Of a DNA stretch of 64,000 nt, positions 9,784 through 20,001 are shown one piece after another. The notes below the pieces were generated by a model. The model did no database searches and had not been told where the DNA came from. It saw only the letters and a program-made list of their open reading frames with translations. The stretch comes from Photobacterium piscicola (GTDB lineage: Bacteria; Pseudomonadota; Gammaproteobacteria; Enterobacterales; Vibrionaceae), in assembly GCF_900166965.1 (NCBI RefSeq), contig NZ_FUZI01000003.1, positions 62,001-126,000 of the forward strand, given 5' to 3'. The first letter of the stretch is position 1; each line of letters opens with the position of its first letter. Both the position numbers and the translations under genes were made by a program.

Positions 9784-10072
9784 TCATTTGTGCCTGAGAG
9801 TCAATAATCATTTTCCATGGTATGGGATAATACTGTGGTTAGGTTTGAATTAGAATGCTGAAAAGTGACCAATTAAGTTCTAGTTCAAAGTGTTGATAAA
9901 AAGCACCAAATAGTTGGCGATTTTCAAATAAAAAAGGTGTAAAACGAAAGCTACTCCCTAGACTTCGATATTTAATGCTGTCGTTGCAGTATGTTCTAGT
10001 CTAGATAAAAGAGCTTTTAGGTTTTATCGGCGATTGCGCTTAGTTACCATCCAATAAATCTGTGAGGAACAC

Positions 10073-11266
10073 ATGTCTTCTGCATTCTATAAGCAAATTA
10101 ATCAGCAAATTGAAGATGTTAAAGCTGAAGGACTATACAAATCTGAGCGTATTATTACGTCTGCACAACAAGCTGCTGTTAAGATTCAATCTGGTGAAGA
10201 AGTATTAAACTTCTGTGCAAATAACTACTTAGGTTTGGCTAATCACCCAGAACTGATTGCTGCTGCAAAAGCGGGTATGGATCAACACGGTTTTGGTATG
10301 GCATCGGTGCGTTTTATTTGTGGCACACAAGACGCGCATAAAGAATTAGAGCAAAAACTATCGAATTTCTTAGGAATGGAAGACACCATTCTTTATACCT
10401 CATGTTTTGATGCTAACACTGGTTTATTTGAAACGATCCTTGGTGCTGAAGATGCCATCATTTCAGATGCACTAAACCACGCCTCTATTATTGATGGTGT
10501 ACGTTTATGTAAAGCAATGCGATTCCGTTACTCAAATAACAACATGGAAGAGCTTGAGCAACAATTGATCGCAGCTAAAGAAGCGGGCGCACGTAATACA
10601 TTGATCGTAACTGACGGTGTGTTCTCAATGGATGGCGTAGTGGCTAACCTGCCTGCTATTTGTGATTTAGCGGAGAAATATGACGCACTTGTGATGGTGG
10701 ATGACTCTCACGCTGTCGGCTTTATGGGCGCAAATGGTCGTGGTACTCATGAGCACCATAATGTAATGGATCGTATTGATATCATTACAGGTACGCTGGG
10801 TAAAGCAATGGGTGGAGCATCAGGCGGTTACACGTCAGGTAAGAAAGAAGTGATTGATTGGTTACGCCAGCGTTCACGTCCATACTTGTTCTCAAACTCT
10901 GTTGCGCCAGCGATTGTAGCTGCATCAAACCGTGTTATTGATCTATTAGCTGAAAGTGGTGATTTACGCGATAACCTATGGATTAATGCGGCGCATTTCC
11001 GTACCCGTATGACAGATGCTGGCTTTACTATGGCAGGTGCTGATCACGCTATCATTCCAATTATGCTAGGTGATGCAAAAGTAGCAGCAGAATTTGCTGA
11101 GCGCGCATTAGCAAAAGGTATCTATGTGGTTGGTTTCTCATTCCCAGTAGTACCAAACGGTAAAGCACGTATTCGTACTCAAATGTCAGCAGCACATACC
11201 CGTGAGCAACTTGATAAAGCCATTGATGTCTTTATCGAAGTAGGCAAAGAGATGGCTATTATCTAG
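10073..11266 (+). CDS. kbl: Glycine C-acetyltransferase (2-amino-3-ketobutyrate CoA ligase)
   Basis: PLP enzyme that cleaves 2-amino-3-oxobutyrate with CoA to glycine and acetyl-CoA, the second step of threonine degradation after Tdh. It has the alpha-oxoamine synthase fold and motifs: [10 protein letters not shown] near the start, [19 protein letters not shown] and the PLP-lysine region [13 protein letters not shown]. The length of 397 residues is standard. GTGAGGAA precedes the ATG. tdh follows 101 nt later on the same strand, the conserved kbl-tdh order. Confidence 0.96.
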   Translation: MSSAFYKQINQQIEDVKAEGLYKSERIITSAQQAAVKIQSGEEVLNFCANNYLGLANHPELIAAAKAGMDQHGFGMASVRFICGTQDAHKELEQKLSNFLGMEDTILYTSCFDANTGLFETILGAEDAIISDALNHASIIDGVRLCKAMRFRYSNNNMEELEQQLIAAKEAGARNTLIVTDGVFSMDGVVANLPAICDLAEKYDALVMVDDSHAVGFMGANGRGTHEHHNVMDRIDIITGTLGKAMGGASGGYTSGKKEVIDWLRQRSRPYLFSNSVAPAIVAASNRVIDLLAESGDLRDNLWINAAHFRTRMTDAGFTMAGADHAIIPIMLGDAKVAAEFAERALAKGIYVVGFSFPVVPNGKARIRTQMSAAHTREQLDKAIDVFIEVGKEMAII

Positions 11267-11322
11267 TTCGTTTTTCGTTGTTAACATCGGCACGACTTTA
11301 GCCATTGGTTAAGGTCATTGTA

Positions 11323-11348
11323 TAGAATGCCATTAAATGGTTATTCTA
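11323..11348. repeat. Inverted repeat between kbl and tdh
   Basis: The arms TAGAATGCCATT and AATGGTTATTCTA form an imperfect hairpin of about 11 pairs in the kbl-tdh gap. There is no T-tract, so it is not a classical terminator. It could stabilise or separate the two messages. Function unknown. Confidence 0.4.
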
Positions 11349-11367
11349 GCTTTATGGAATAAGTGTT

Positions 11368-12399
11368 ATGAAAATCAAAGCTCTGTCTAAATTAAAGCCT
11401 GAAGAAGGTATCTGGATGACTGAAGTAGATAAGCCGCAAATGGGGCATAATGATCTACTTATTCGTATTAAGAAAACAGCTATCTGTGGTACAGACGTGC
11501 ATATCTATAACTGGGATGAGTGGTCACAAAAAACCATTCCAGTACCAATGGTTGTGGGTCATGAATATGTGGGTGAAGTTGTAGGCATGGGACAAGAAGT
11601 GCGTGGCTTTAACTTAGGCGACCGTGTTTCTGGTGAAGGGCACATCACTTGTGGACATTGCCGTAACTGTCGCGGTGGTCGTACCCATTTATGCCGTAAT
11701 ACCGTTGGTGTTGGCGTTAACCGTGAAGGTGCGTTTGCAGAGTTTTTGGTTATTCCTGCGTTTAATGCATTTAAAATTCCAGGTGATATCTCAGATGATT
11801 TAGCGTCGATTTTCGACCCATTTGGTAACGCGGTTCATACTGCATTATCGTTTGATCTTGTCGGTGAAGATGTCTTGATCACCGGTGCTGGTCCAATTGG
11901 TATTATGGCAGCTGCGGTTGCAAAACACGTTGGTGCTCGCCATGTTGTGATCACCGATGTTAACGAATACCGCTTAGATCTTGCACGTAAAATGGGTGTA
12001 ACTCGCGCCGTTAACGTTGCAAATGAAAACCTAACTGATGTTATGGATGAGTTAGGCATGAAGGAAGGCTTTGATGTTGGTTTAGAAATGTCAGGTAATC
12101 CAATGGCATTTAACAGCATGTTATCAAGTATGAACCACGGTGGTAAGGTTGCATTACTTGGCATTCCACCATCAGACATGGGCATTGACTGGACTCAGGT
12201 TATCTTTAAAGGCTTAATCATTAAAGGTATCTACGGTCGCGAAATGTTTGAAACATGGTACAAGATGGCAAGCTTGATTCAATCAGGCCTAGATCTAACC
12301 CCAATCATTACGCACCATTACAAGATTGATGATTTCCAGCAAGGCTTTGACGTTATGCGTTCTGGCATGTCGGGTAAAGTTATTCTTGATTGGGAATAA
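11368..12399 (+). CDS. tdh: L-threonine 3-dehydrogenase
   Basis: Zn- and NAD-dependent enzyme oxidising L-threonine to 2-amino-3-ketobutyrate, which Kbl then cleaves. It is a medium-chain dehydrogenase: catalytic zinc motif [23 protein letters not shown], a structural zinc cluster of four cysteines ([15 protein letters not shown]), the Rossmann [10 protein letters not shown] motif, and a C-terminal GKVILDWE end typical of Tdh. 343 residues, as in the family. Operon partner of kbl, followed by a strong terminator. Confidence 0.97.
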   Translation: MKIKALSKLKPEEGIWMTEVDKPQMGHNDLLIRIKKTAICGTDVHIYNWDEWSQKTIPVPMVVGHEYVGEVVGMGQEVRGFNLGDRVSGEGHITCGHCRNCRGGRTHLCRNTVGVGVNREGAFAEFLVIPAFNAFKIPGDISDDLASIFDPFGNAVHTALSFDLVGEDVLITGAGPIGIMAAAVAKHVGARHVVITDVNEYRLDLARKMGVTRAVNVANENLTDVMDELGMKEGFDVGLEMSGNPMAFNSMLSSMNHGGKVALLGIPPSDMGIDWTQVIFKGLIIKGIYGREMFETWYKMASLIQSGLDLTPIITHHYKIDDFQQGFDVMRSGMSGKVILDWE

Positions 12400-12439
12400 G
12401 TCGTTGGCTTTCTAAACGATAAAATCGAGATCTATTATT

Positions 12440-12466
12440 AAGCGAGTATAGTGCTCGCTTTTTTTA
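12440..12466 (+). terminator. Rho-independent terminator of kbl-tdh
   Basis: AAGCGAG stem, 7-nt loop, CTCGCTT stem, then a run of T. It sits 41 nt after the tdh stop. Confidence 0.85.
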
Positions 12467-12545
12467 TTCTCTTTTTTTATTAATGATTATTTTGCTATTA
12501 TCAGTATAATGCGCGCCACTCAGTGAGTCTCTGTTAGGAATTAAC

Positions 12546-13022
12546 ATGCAAGAATTAGATCAACAACCACAATCAGAAAAAAAAGTAAAAGAACTGACGC
12601 TAGAGCAGCAATTACTGCAAAATAATCCATTACATGGTCTTAGCTTAGAGAAAATGCTAACAGAACTTGTTGATCATTACGGTTGGGAAATTCTTGATAC
12701 AGCAATGCGTATGAACTGTTTCAATACCAAACCGTCTATTGCAAGTAGCGTTAAATACCTGAAGAAAACAGAGTGGGCACGTGAAAAAGTAGAAGGTTTT
12801 TACCTGTCTCGTTTTAAGCGTATGCCTCGTGCTTCTGCGGCTGAATTTGAATTACCGCCACGTATGCGTACATTTGCCCACGGCATTACACCAAAAACAC
12901 CAATGGAACTCACTGTTGAGTCTATTTTGTTATCGCAAGCCAAAGCGGCATCAGCACATAAAGAACGTTCTAACAGTGGTCGTAATGGTGGCCGCAATAA
13001 CGGCGGTCGATCGCGTCGTTAA
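12546..13022 (+). CDS. VF530/DUF2132 family DNA-binding protein with basic Gly-Arg tail
   Basis: Small protein of the VF530 family, which is common in Vibrionaceae. The family domain is at about residues 28-95 ([20 protein letters not shown], then [15 protein letters not shown] and TEWAREKVE). The family is described as DNA-binding from structure. Unlike minimal members, this one has an N-terminal Gln/Glu/Lys-rich lead and a C-terminal tail rich in Ser, Asn, Gly and Arg (from about 135; [12 protein letters not shown]) that suggests disordered nucleic-acid contact. Monocistronic, with TTAGGAA before the ATG and a terminator after. Its biological role is unknown. Confidence 0.8.
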   Translation: MQELDQQPQSEKKVKELTLEQQLLQNNPLHGLSLEKMLTELVDHYGWEILDTAMRMNCFNTKPSIASSVKYLKKTEWAREKVEGFYLSRFKRMPRASAAEFELPPRMRTFAHGITPKTPMELTVESILLSQAKAASAHKERSNSGRNGGRNNGGRSRR

Positions 13023-13100
13023 TCATTAGTTACTAAATAGCAGCACTAATTTAGGGTGATGTATGTCACGAAAGCTGCTATACTAGACAACAATTTAGAG

Positions 13101-13130
13101 AAAAAGTCGCCTATATTGAGCGGCTTTTTT
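13101..13130 (+). terminator. Terminator after the VF530 gene
   Basis: AAAAAGTCGC pairs with GCGGCTTTTT (one G-T pair) around a 9-nt loop, followed by T. It runs right up to an in-frame ATG at 13132, which argues that the next gene starts later, at 13168. Confidence 0.75.
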
Positions 13131-13167
13131 AATGCTTGATATATTCACAAATTTTGGAAACAGTACA

Positions 13168-14763
13168 TTGATTTCAACAGCTAATATCACAATGCAATTT
13201 GGCGATAAGCCATTATTTGAAAACATCTCAGTTAAATTTGGTGGTGGCAACCGTTACGGCCTGATCGGCGCAAATGGTTGTGGTAAATCGACATTCATGA
13301 AAATCTTGGGTGGCGAACTAGAGCAATCTGGTGGCACTGTTTCACTTGATCCTAACGAGCGTATGGCGAAATTAGGTCAGGACCAATTTGCATTTGAAAA
13401 CTACAGTGTTATCGATACTGTAATCATGGGCCATAAAGAACTATGGACTGTTAAAGAAGAGCGTGATCGTATTTACGCGATGCCTGATATGTCTGAAGAC
13501 GACGGCATGCGTGTTGCTGATCTTGAAGTTGAATTCGCAGAAATGGACGGCTACTCAGCAGAAGCACGTGCAGGCGAACTTCTTTTAGGTCTTGGCATTT
13601 CTGAAGATCAACACTTTGGTCTTATGAGCGCCGTTGCTCCTGGTCTTAAAGTGCGTGTGTTATTGGCTCAAGTATTGTTTGCTAACCCAGACATCATGCT
13701 GCTTGACGAACCAACGAACAACTTGGACATTCACACCATTGCATGGCTTGAGCAGATCCTTCTTGCACGTAACTGCACAATGATCATTATCTCGCACGAC
13801 CGTCACTTCTTAAACAGCGTATGTACTCACATGGCTGATCTAGATTACGGTGAAATGCGTCTGTTCCCTGGTAACTACGACGAATACATGATCGCAGCAG
13901 AGCAATCTCGTGATCAACTTCAAGCTGATAATGCGAAGAAGAAAGCACAGATGGCTGAACTACAAACGTTCGTAAGCCGTTTCTCTGCTAACGCATCTAA
14001 AGCTAAGCAAGCAACATCTCGTCAAAAGCAATTAGACAAGATCCAGCTAACAGCTGTGAAAGCATCTAGCCGCCAATCTCCATTCATTCGTTTCGATCAG
14101 GAAAAAGAACTGTTCCGTAACGCACTTGAAGTTGAGAACCTAAAACAAGGTTACGGCGATAACATTCTTATCAATGGCGTTAACCTATTGGTAGAAGTGG
14201 GTGAGCGCATTGCGATCATCGGTGAAAACGGTATTGGTAAATCAACTTTCCTAAATACACTAGCGGGCCAAATGGACCCAATGGAAGGTATGATTAAGTG
14301 GTCTGAAAACAACAATATCGGTTTCTACGCACAGGATCACAGTGCTGATTTCGCTGAAGACATTACACTACTTGAGTGGATGGGTCAGTGGAAGAAAGAA
14401 GGCGACGACGAGCAAGTTGTTCGTGGTATCCTTGGTCGTATGCTGTTCTCACAAAACGACATTAAGAAATCAGTTAAAGTGATTTCTGGTGGTGAGCAAG
14501 GTCGTATGCTGTTTGGTAAGCTAATCATGCAACGTCCTAACATCCTATTAATGGATGAACCAACAAACCACATGGACATGGAATCTATTGAAGCACTTAA
14601 CCTTGCGTTAGAGAACTTCAAAGGTACATTAATGTTCGTATCTCATGACCGTCAATTTGTAACTTCTGTTGCAACACGCATCATTGAGATCACTAAAGAT
14701 GGCGTAGAAGACTTCCACGGCACTTATGATGAGTACATTGCTAAGAAAGCGCTAATTGGTTAA
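13168..14763 (+). CDS. ybiT: ABC-F family ATPase YbiT
   Basis: Soluble ABC-F protein with two ATP-binding cassettes and no membrane domain; the family acts at the ribosome as translation factors. Walker A motifs GANGCGKST and GENGIGKST, signature-type and Walker B segments ([22 protein letters not shown]) and the interdomain linker with a coiled region are present. The start at TTG 13168 (then [11 protein letters not shown]) gives 531 residues, matching E. coli YbiT (about 530). GGAAA lies 9 nt upstream, while the alternative ATG at 13132 abuts a terminator hairpin. Paired with its own terminator downstream. Confidence 0.93.
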   Translation: MISTANITMQFGDKPLFENISVKFGGGNRYGLIGANGCGKSTFMKILGGELEQSGGTVSLDPNERMAKLGQDQFAFENYSVIDTVIMGHKELWTVKEERDRIYAMPDMSEDDGMRVADLEVEFAEMDGYSAEARAGELLLGLGISEDQHFGLMSAVAPGLKVRVLLAQVLFANPDIMLLDEPTNNLDIHTIAWLEQILLARNCTMIIISHDRHFLNSVCTHMADLDYGEMRLFPGNYDEYMIAAEQSRDQLQADNAKKKAQMAELQTFVSRFSANASKAKQATSRQKQLDKIQLTAVKASSRQSPFIRFDQEKELFRNALEVENLKQGYGDNILINGVNLLVEVGERIAIIGENGIGKSTFLNTLAGQMDPMEGMIKWSENNNIGFYAQDHSADFAEDITLLEWMGQWKKEGDDEQVVRGILGRMLFSQNDIKKSVKVISGGEQGRMLFGKLIMQRPNILLMDEPTNHMDMESIEALNLALENFKGTLMFVSHDRQFVTSVATRIIEITKDGVEDFHGTYDEYIAKKALIG

Positions 14764-14806
14764 GTTTCACTATTAATCAAGCGGCCTAAGCCAAAGAATT
14801 AAATAA

Positions 14807-14837
14807 AAGCCGCCTTTATTAAGGGCGGTTTTTTTAT
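14807..14837 (+). terminator. Terminator of ybiT
   Basis: GCCGCCTT and AAGGGCGGT form a GC-rich stem with a 4-5 nt loop and a run of seven T. Confidence 0.85.
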
Positions 14838-14888
14838 AGATAAATTTAACGTGTTCATTCACGTAATCTCAATATTTAAGGGAAACCT

Positions 14889-15344
14889 ATGAAAATTTGG
14901 GTTGATGCAGATGCATGTCCAAACGTTGTAAAAGAGATTCTTTTTCGCGCAGCAGATCGCGCCAAAATAAGTGTAACGCTGGTGGCGAATCAATATATCC
15001 GCACACCACCATCGCCATTTTTACGCTCGATTCAAGTAGAGCAAGGCTTTGATGTTGCAGATAACTATATTGTTCAGGAATGCGAAGTAGGGGACTTGGT
15101 GATCACCGCTGATATTCCTTTGGCTGATGAACTGATCACCAAAGGCGCACACGCATTAAACCCACGCGGCGAAATGTACACCAAAGACACCATCAAGCAA
15201 CGCCTACAAATGCGTGATTTTATGGAAACCATGCGGAGTAGTGGAATTCAGACTGGTGGACCGTCTGCATTAACACAAGCTGACCGCCAAAATTTCGCTA
15301 ATAAGTTAGATGCTTTCTTAGCTAAAAACCATAAGATACAATAA
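14889..15344 (+). CDS. yaiI: YaiI/YqxD family protein (UPF0178), island insertion target
   Basis: Conserved 151-residue protein of unknown biochemical role with a PIN-like, nuclease-type fold. Motifs: [17 protein letters not shown] at the N-terminus, [11 protein letters not shown], and NPRGEMYT, with [12 protein letters not shown] at the C-terminus. AAGGGAAA gives the ribosome binding site. The last 41 codons and the region after the stop recur at 27254-27436 with only synonymous differences in the coding part, so the gene's 3' end is the attachment site of the island that follows, and this copy is a reconstituted full-length gene. Confidence 0.93.
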   Translation: MKIWVDADACPNVVKEILFRAADRAKISVTLVANQYIRTPPSPFLRSIQVEQGFDVADNYIVQECEVGDLVITADIPLADELITKGAHALNPRGEMYTKDTIKQRLQMRDFMETMRSSGIQTGGPSALTQADRQNFANKLDAFLAKNHKIQ

Positions 15345-15404
15345 GTTATAACTATGGGGGGTGAACGCTGTTTTACCTCCTTTTCTCCCTTCAGTTGTAT
15401 TCAC
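15221..15404 (+). repeat. Left attachment-type direct repeat (yaiI 3' end)
   Basis: 184 bp matching 27254-27436. The first 24 bases (from TATGGAAACC) are identical, then point differences appear. The repeat covers the 3' end of yaiI, its stop and the terminator-like GGGTGAAC/GTTTTACCTCC hairpin. Identity stops after TTGTATTCAC. It marks the left boundary (attL-type) of the island. Confidence 0.85.
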
Positions 15405-15902
15405 ATTTCTTCTTATTTTCCTGCTAAATCCCAATTGCTAACGTTTTGCTAATATGAATTGCTAATATAAATGATTGTTTTGAGTTTTTTTAGAAAATGA
15501 ATATGCATAATTATTTAAAATAAATGAATTTAATATGGTGGGGTTTAGCTATTTATTCTGAGTGTAATAGCCGAAATTGTTTATTTAAATAGGTAGGGCT
15601 TAATTCTGGCTAATATTAGGAGTTATGTTTTTTGGGCTCTATAAGAACATATTAAATTTTTGCTTTCTTCATCTTTGTACAATTATTACTTCATATACAA
15701 AATAAGTTGTTACTAAAAGTTAATATAAAACCTATTGCAGTGAAATTTTACTTGTATTGGTGTAATCTGCTTGTTTGTTCCAAGCAGTAATTCATAGAAC
15801 AAATTATATTACTTATTCTAAGCTTAAAAATCGCTGTATTAAGCTGATTTGTTTGGAATTGACTGTTTGAAGTGTTTCAAATTGTTTAGAGACGTGTAAT
15901 CC
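15405..15902. other. AT-rich gap at the left island end
   Basis: About 500 bp without a convincing gene. It holds the SIR2 gene's likely promoter region and nothing else that I can identify. Confidence 0.5.
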
Positions 15903-16841
15903 ATGCCATTAGAATTTCATCTTGAACGTTCACTCGTTAAGCGTATAAAAAAGCATAAAGACGGAACTACATTCCTTTTTGGGGCTGCTTTTAGTCAAGC
16001 TCATAATGGTGGTGCAGGTATTCCCAATGTTACTGGTGTTCTTCAATTCATAGAAGAGTACTTGCAAAAGCAAGATGATTTGGAGGATTTAGCTGATTAT
16101 CAAGAAGAATTAGAAGGGGTAGCCCCCCAAGAAAAATATCAGCAGGCTTTCAGAATTATTGCTGGTTCTTATGGCCAAAAGGCTGTTAATGAAATTGTTC
16201 GAAGTGTTGTAGAAAGCAATATAGATGACAATGGGAATCATATTATTCCGCAAGCAGTTAAAGACTTTGTCTCAGGTATCAAAAATAAGAATTTTCGTGT
16301 TGATAATATCATAACAACGAATTTTGATACCTTATTGGAAGAAGAGTTTACTAATCAAGGTATTGATTACAATTCATTTAGTGTTGTTGCTGATACCCAA
16401 CTACCAAAGAAAGTTAATAAAAATATCAACATTTATCACCTACATGGAATCTGGGACAAAGGTGATACTATGCATACAACTAGTCAATTGCAGCAGAGTA
16501 GAGCGCGTATTGAAATGTCTCTACAGAACCTTGTAGGCGATGATCTTGTTGTTGTTATAGGATATAGCGGTTGGGAAGATAGTTTCACCCGTTCATTAGC
16601 AACAGTTGTCACTAATCCCAATGCAAGTTACGATATACTTTGGAGTTTCTATGAGTCTGAACCTGCGAAGATCGAGTATGACAGACAAGATTTGTTTGCT
16701 TCTCTAGAAGATGCTATTTCTTGTGGTCGTGTTCAGTTTTATTGTGGAATAGATTGCAATACTACGTTTGAGAAACTAGGCCATATTAGTGAGTTAAAAA
16801 AAAAAGAGCTGAAAAGAACGAACTTGAGCGCCAACGCCTAG
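15903..16841 (+). CDS. SIR2-like NADase-type domain (5' part of a frameshifted gene)
   Basis: SIR2_2-type domain of bacterial defence proteins, expected to hydrolyse NAD when triggered. Visible motifs: glycine-rich FLFGAAFSQ with GAGIPN after it (residues 20-40), TTNFDTLLEEEF near 138, the catalytic-type YHLHG near 178, and VVIGYSGWEDSF near 218. It ends 12 codons after an A10 tract (16796-16805). Reading one base back at that tract continues straight into the frame of the next ORF (EKNELERQRLEIVNFYDIE and on), giving one protein of about 1001 residues. So this is the 5' half of one gene, through either a real indel, slippage or a base-calling error. Confidence 0.8.
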   Translation: MPLEFHLERSLVKRIKKHKDGTTFLFGAAFSQAHNGGAGIPNVTGVLQFIEEYLQKQDDLEDLADYQEELEGVAPQEKYQQAFRIIAGSYGQKAVNEIVRSVVESNIDDNGNHIIPQAVKDFVSGIKNKNFRVDNIITTNFDTLLEEEFTNQGIDYNSFSVVADTQLPKKVNKNINIYHLHGIWDKGDTMHTTSQLQQSRARIEMSLQNLVGDDLVVVIGYSGWEDSFTRSLATVVTNPNASYDILWSFYESEPAKIEYDRQDLFASLEDAISCGRVQFYCGIDCNTTFEKLGHISELKKKELKRTNLSANA

Positions 16842-16942
16842 AAATAGTAAACTTCTATGATATAGAAGACAGAGGATACAATCGTAATGTCCGAAAACAA
16901 ACGTTTCGAGACTCATTAACTTTCCTCCATGATAGTAATGCG

Positions 16943-18907
16943 TTGTCTATTCGTGCTCCTCTTGGTTATGGTGTTTATGACTTTATCTCATCATTTAAGA
17001 ATGCTCTTGAGAAGCAGAAGCCAAGATTTTTACGAATCGATTGCTCTGAAGTTTTGACAAAGGCACAAGTTGAAAATCAGATTAAGGCAGATACCAATCA
17101 ACCATTGTCTCAGCTAATATATCTTTTCAGTACAAAAGTGGAGGAAGAGGTATATTTTATTATTTTCGACAACATAAAGAGTAAAATAAATGCTGATGCT
17201 CTTATGTATCTCACCAACTTGCCTGATTCACTTCCTGAATTTGGTAAAAATACTTTTTTCATTTTTTCATCGAGTGTAACAATAAAGCAATTTAGAAGTT
17301 TTCATGTAGAGCTAGATGCACTTACTTTGCACGAAAGTCAGCTGATTCTGAATGATAGATTTGGCTCGATGCAATTTACCCAATCTCAAATAGCACAAAT
17401 CCATGAGCGTTCCGAGGGAGTGGTTGATAAGCTTGAACAAATAATGGATTTCCTCGAGAATAGTTCAGTAGAAGAAGTTCTGGCTCATGATGAACTCTTT
17501 GACGATGATTTTCACCTCGCTCACATACCAAAAACAACTCTTAACCAAATAGATTTATTGTTTACTGATCGTTCGAAAGAATTGACTCTAAAGATGTTGA
17601 ACATTCTTTCCATTCTAAAAAATGGAGAGACGTTAACCAATCTTTCGCAAGATAAGTTGGGAGCAGGATTAAACCCTAAACACGTACAAGAGTTGGTTAG
17701 ATTTGAGTTAGCTACGACTGTGAAGATTGATCTATCTACCACGATTATAAAAATCAATCCTATCATTAAAGATTATATTCTTAGCAAAATGACTAAGGAG
17801 GATATTTTCAGTATCTCTAATGCTTATTTGAACGTAACTGTAATTCCTACTAGGACGGGAGTCAAACTTAGTTCACTTAATCGTAAGGTATACCAAACTG
17901 GATATAGCACAGAAGAAGACAATACAGGGACATTGCTTCTCTACTCGATTGAATCATGTTTGCAAAACATCAGATATAACGAAAGAGTAGGTGACTGCAA
18001 TGAGATGAACGAAAGGAGGTTAAATAAACTCCGTTTCTACAGTAGCTCTTATATTTACATACTACGTAATTCTGGTCGTTACGCTGAAACAATTTCAGCT
18101 GTAGATCTCTTGCTTGACACTATTAAAGAAATTGATAAAGACAACCTATACAAGTATTACGAGCATATGGCTTCAGCATACAGAATGAGGGCGAATTATT
18201 CCGAAGCAGAAAAGTACCTCAATCTTTGTGAGGATCTATGTCCTGAGGATAAAGGCACACTTGAGAGTGTTTATGTTGAGCGCTTACATCTTCTTGAGCA
18301 GACTGATATTAATGCAGCGATTACCTTAGCCAGAGCTCGAAAAAACAACTATCACAAGAAGTCGGTAGCCTTCATCTTATCTGATGTAGTTCTTGCTGGG
18401 ACAAAAAATATCGATGAAAAACTAAAAACGTTAGTCAGATTAGAGAAGCGTGCAAGAAAGCTTGGGTATTCTACTTTAGCGAATAATATATTGTTTGAAA
18501 TTAACCATGGGCGCACTAATGTTGAAAAAATCAAACAATTAGATAAAGTCATCGAGTCAGGTAGGAGCAGCTATAATTATTGTCGGGCTACTATTTATAA
18601 GTACGAAGCAATAGTAGATAGTGGTATGTATGATCGCATTAAAGATCAAGATATCAATAGTTTGTCTAATATTTACAATTATCTATTTAGGCAAAAATTC
18701 GACATCTTGTTCGTTAAGTGTCATAAGCTTTTGTGGGATATTGCAGCTTATCGTCAGCGGCAAGACATTATTTGCACAATTTATTATAAAGGTACGATTG
18801 TTTGGAGACTGAATTCAGATCTTGAAAACGAAGAAAAGTATCTTGCTCTATTTAAAGGTTTTGAAGAGCTGATAGTGTTAAATAGTTTAGTCCATAAGAC
18901 TGAATGA
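16943..18907 (+). CDS. Degenerate NTPase/TPR part of the SIR2 defence gene (3' part, frameshifted)
   Basis: The open frame reaches back to the A10 tract at 16805; 16943 is merely the first start-like codon (TTG). The P-loop position reads RAPLGYGVYDF, like a GxGKT loop with the Lys-Thr lost. A Walker B-like IIFDNI follows (about 70 residues on). Then comes a helical region and TPR-like repeats (YEHMASAYRMRANYSEAEKYL). Together with the upstream ORF it makes SIR2-(degenerate STAND-like NTPase)-TPR, an architecture of anti-phage sensors in which the C-terminus detects phage protein and the SIR2 domain depletes NAD. A terminator follows. The defence role is inferred from the architecture. Confidence 0.72.
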   Translation: MSIRAPLGYGVYDFISSFKNALEKQKPRFLRIDCSEVLTKAQVENQIKADTNQPLSQLIYLFSTKVEEEVYFIIFDNIKSKINADALMYLTNLPDSLPEFGKNTFFIFSSSVTIKQFRSFHVELDALTLHESQLILNDRFGSMQFTQSQIAQIHERSEGVVDKLEQIMDFLENSSVEEVLAHDELFDDDFHLAHIPKTTLNQIDLLFTDRSKELTLKMLNILSILKNGETLTNLSQDKLGAGLNPKHVQELVRFELATTVKIDLSTTIIKINPIIKDYILSKMTKEDIFSISNAYLNVTVIPTRTGVKLSSLNRKVYQTGYSTEEDNTGTLLLYSIESCLQNIRYNERVGDCNEMNERRLNKLRFYSSSYIYILRNSGRYAETISAVDLLLDTIKEIDKDNLYKYYEHMASAYRMRANYSEAEKYLNLCEDLCPEDKGTLESVYVERLHLLEQTDINAAITLARARKNNYHKKSVAFILSDVVLAGTKNIDEKLKTLVRLEKRARKLGYSTLANNILFEINHGRTNVEKIKQLDKVIESGRSSYNYCRATIYKYEAIVDSGMYDRIKDQDINSLSNIYNYLFRQKFDILFVKCHKLLWDIAAYRQRQDIICTIYYKGTIVWRLNSDLENEEKYLALFKGFEELIVLNSLVHKTE

Positions 18908-18959
18908 TCTTCTATTTTTTATGTTGAAGTGAACTTTAGATTTTAATTATAAATACAAG

Positions 18960-18983
18960 TCCCTCCCTTAATGAGGGATTTTT
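18960..18983. terminator. Terminator between the SIR2 gene and the integrase
   Basis: TCCCTC, 7-nt loop, GAGGGA, then TTTTT. It lies between convergent genes and serves the plus-strand SIR2 gene. Confidence 0.7.
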
Positions 18984-18984
18984 G

Positions 18985-20001
18985 CTATTGATCATTCTTA
19001 GGCTGATTAATACTTTTTAGATTAAGTGGTGGCACCATGTCCACTTTACGATCATAGGTATTAACTTGAGCAAATTCTTTATGGCCAGAGAACCGTTGTT
19101 TATCAGCCATTGTTCCTTCGTAATCTGAAATACCTTTAGCTTTTAAATCATGAAACGTGAAATCCGTATTAATGCCATATTCTAAAGCGGCTTTCTTTTT
19201 TGCTGCTTGCCAATAATCTTGTAGTGAACGATCGTGAACCTTTTGACTATTAGGGCGACGAAGTACAAAGTTAGTTTGTTTTTCAGCTAATGTTTCAGAT
19301 AGGGCAATTGCTTCACGTAAGCGTGGTGACCACATCTTGATTTGTTTTTTGCCAGTTTTAGATTGAGTAATGAAAATACCATCATCTAATAAATGTGAGT
19401 ACTCAAGCTTTAATATGTCACCTTTACGAGCTGCACATAAATAGGCCAGTTCCATTGCAACTTTAGTGATGGTATTAGCGCATTGGTAAACAGCAAGATA
19501 CTCTTCATCTGTAATATAGCGATCACGTTGATTAGCTGAAAATTTTCTCACGCCACGGCATGGATTTTTATTTATCTTGCCACGTTCATATGACCACTGC
19601 ATAACTTTAGAAAGCAATGAAAAGTCATTATTTGCCGTTGATATTGAATGTTCACCACGTTTATCCATAAATGCACGAATATGTTTAGGTAATAAAGCGT
19701 TAGGATTCATGTTACCAAACACTTTTATTAATATTGGTACTCGTGCCAAATTAGATCGCTGTGTTGATGGTGCAAGTGCTTTAAATTGTGGTGAATCAAA
19801 ATACTCATGAAATAATTCAGCGATATTTCTTCTATGCTTATTAATCAGCTTTTCATATTCGAGCCATACTAATGACAAAGGTGATTCAATAGGGCATATA
19901 GCAATTGAGCCTCCTGATTTAGGGTGCCAACGGTATTTTTTACCATGAGCATAAACACGAGGTGGTAGTTTACGATCGCCTTTGTTATTACGTTCTCTCA
20001 T
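18985..20001 (-). CDS. Phage-type tyrosine recombinase/integrase
   Basis: 338 residues. The N-terminal arm-binding-type segment (LPPRVYAHGKKYRWHP) is followed by a core-binding domain and the catalytic domain. Catalytic residues visible: Arg in CAARKGD, Lys in SKTGKKQ, the box II HDLKAKG (His plus Lys where many relatives have Arg), SGH, and the Tyr nucleophile in NTYDRK. It overlaps the DUF4224 gene by 4 nt (ATGA), an expected pairing for integrase plus recombination directionality partner. The intact frame makes this the likely driver of the island. The HxxK form is shared by some integrases with this N-terminus as far as I recall, so it need not be inactivating. Confidence 0.88.
   Translation of the reverse strand: MRERNNKGDRKLPPRVYAHGKKYRWHPKSGGSIAICPIESPLSLVWLEYEKLINKHRRNIAELFHEYFDSPQFKALAPSTQRSNLARVPILIKVFGNMNPNALLPKHIRAFMDKRGEHSISTANNDFSLLSKVMQWSYERGKINKNPCRGVRKFSANQRDRYITDEEYLAVYQCANTITKVAMELAYLCAARKGDILKLEYSHLLDDGIFITQSKTGKKQIKMWSPRLREAIALSETLAEKQTNFVLRRPNSQKVHDRSLQDYWQAAKKKAALEYGINTDFTFHDLKAKGISDYEGTMADKQRFSGHKEFAQVNTYDRKVDMVPPLNLKSINQPKNDQ

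Noticed and set aside
11323-11348. Terminator between kbl and tdh
   Set aside because: The inverted repeat has no T-tract, and the two genes are expected to be co-expressed.
13132-13167. ATG at 13132 as the ybiT start
   Set aside because: It follows immediately on the hairpin and T-run of the previous gene's terminator, and the extra 12 residues have no match in YbiT proteins.
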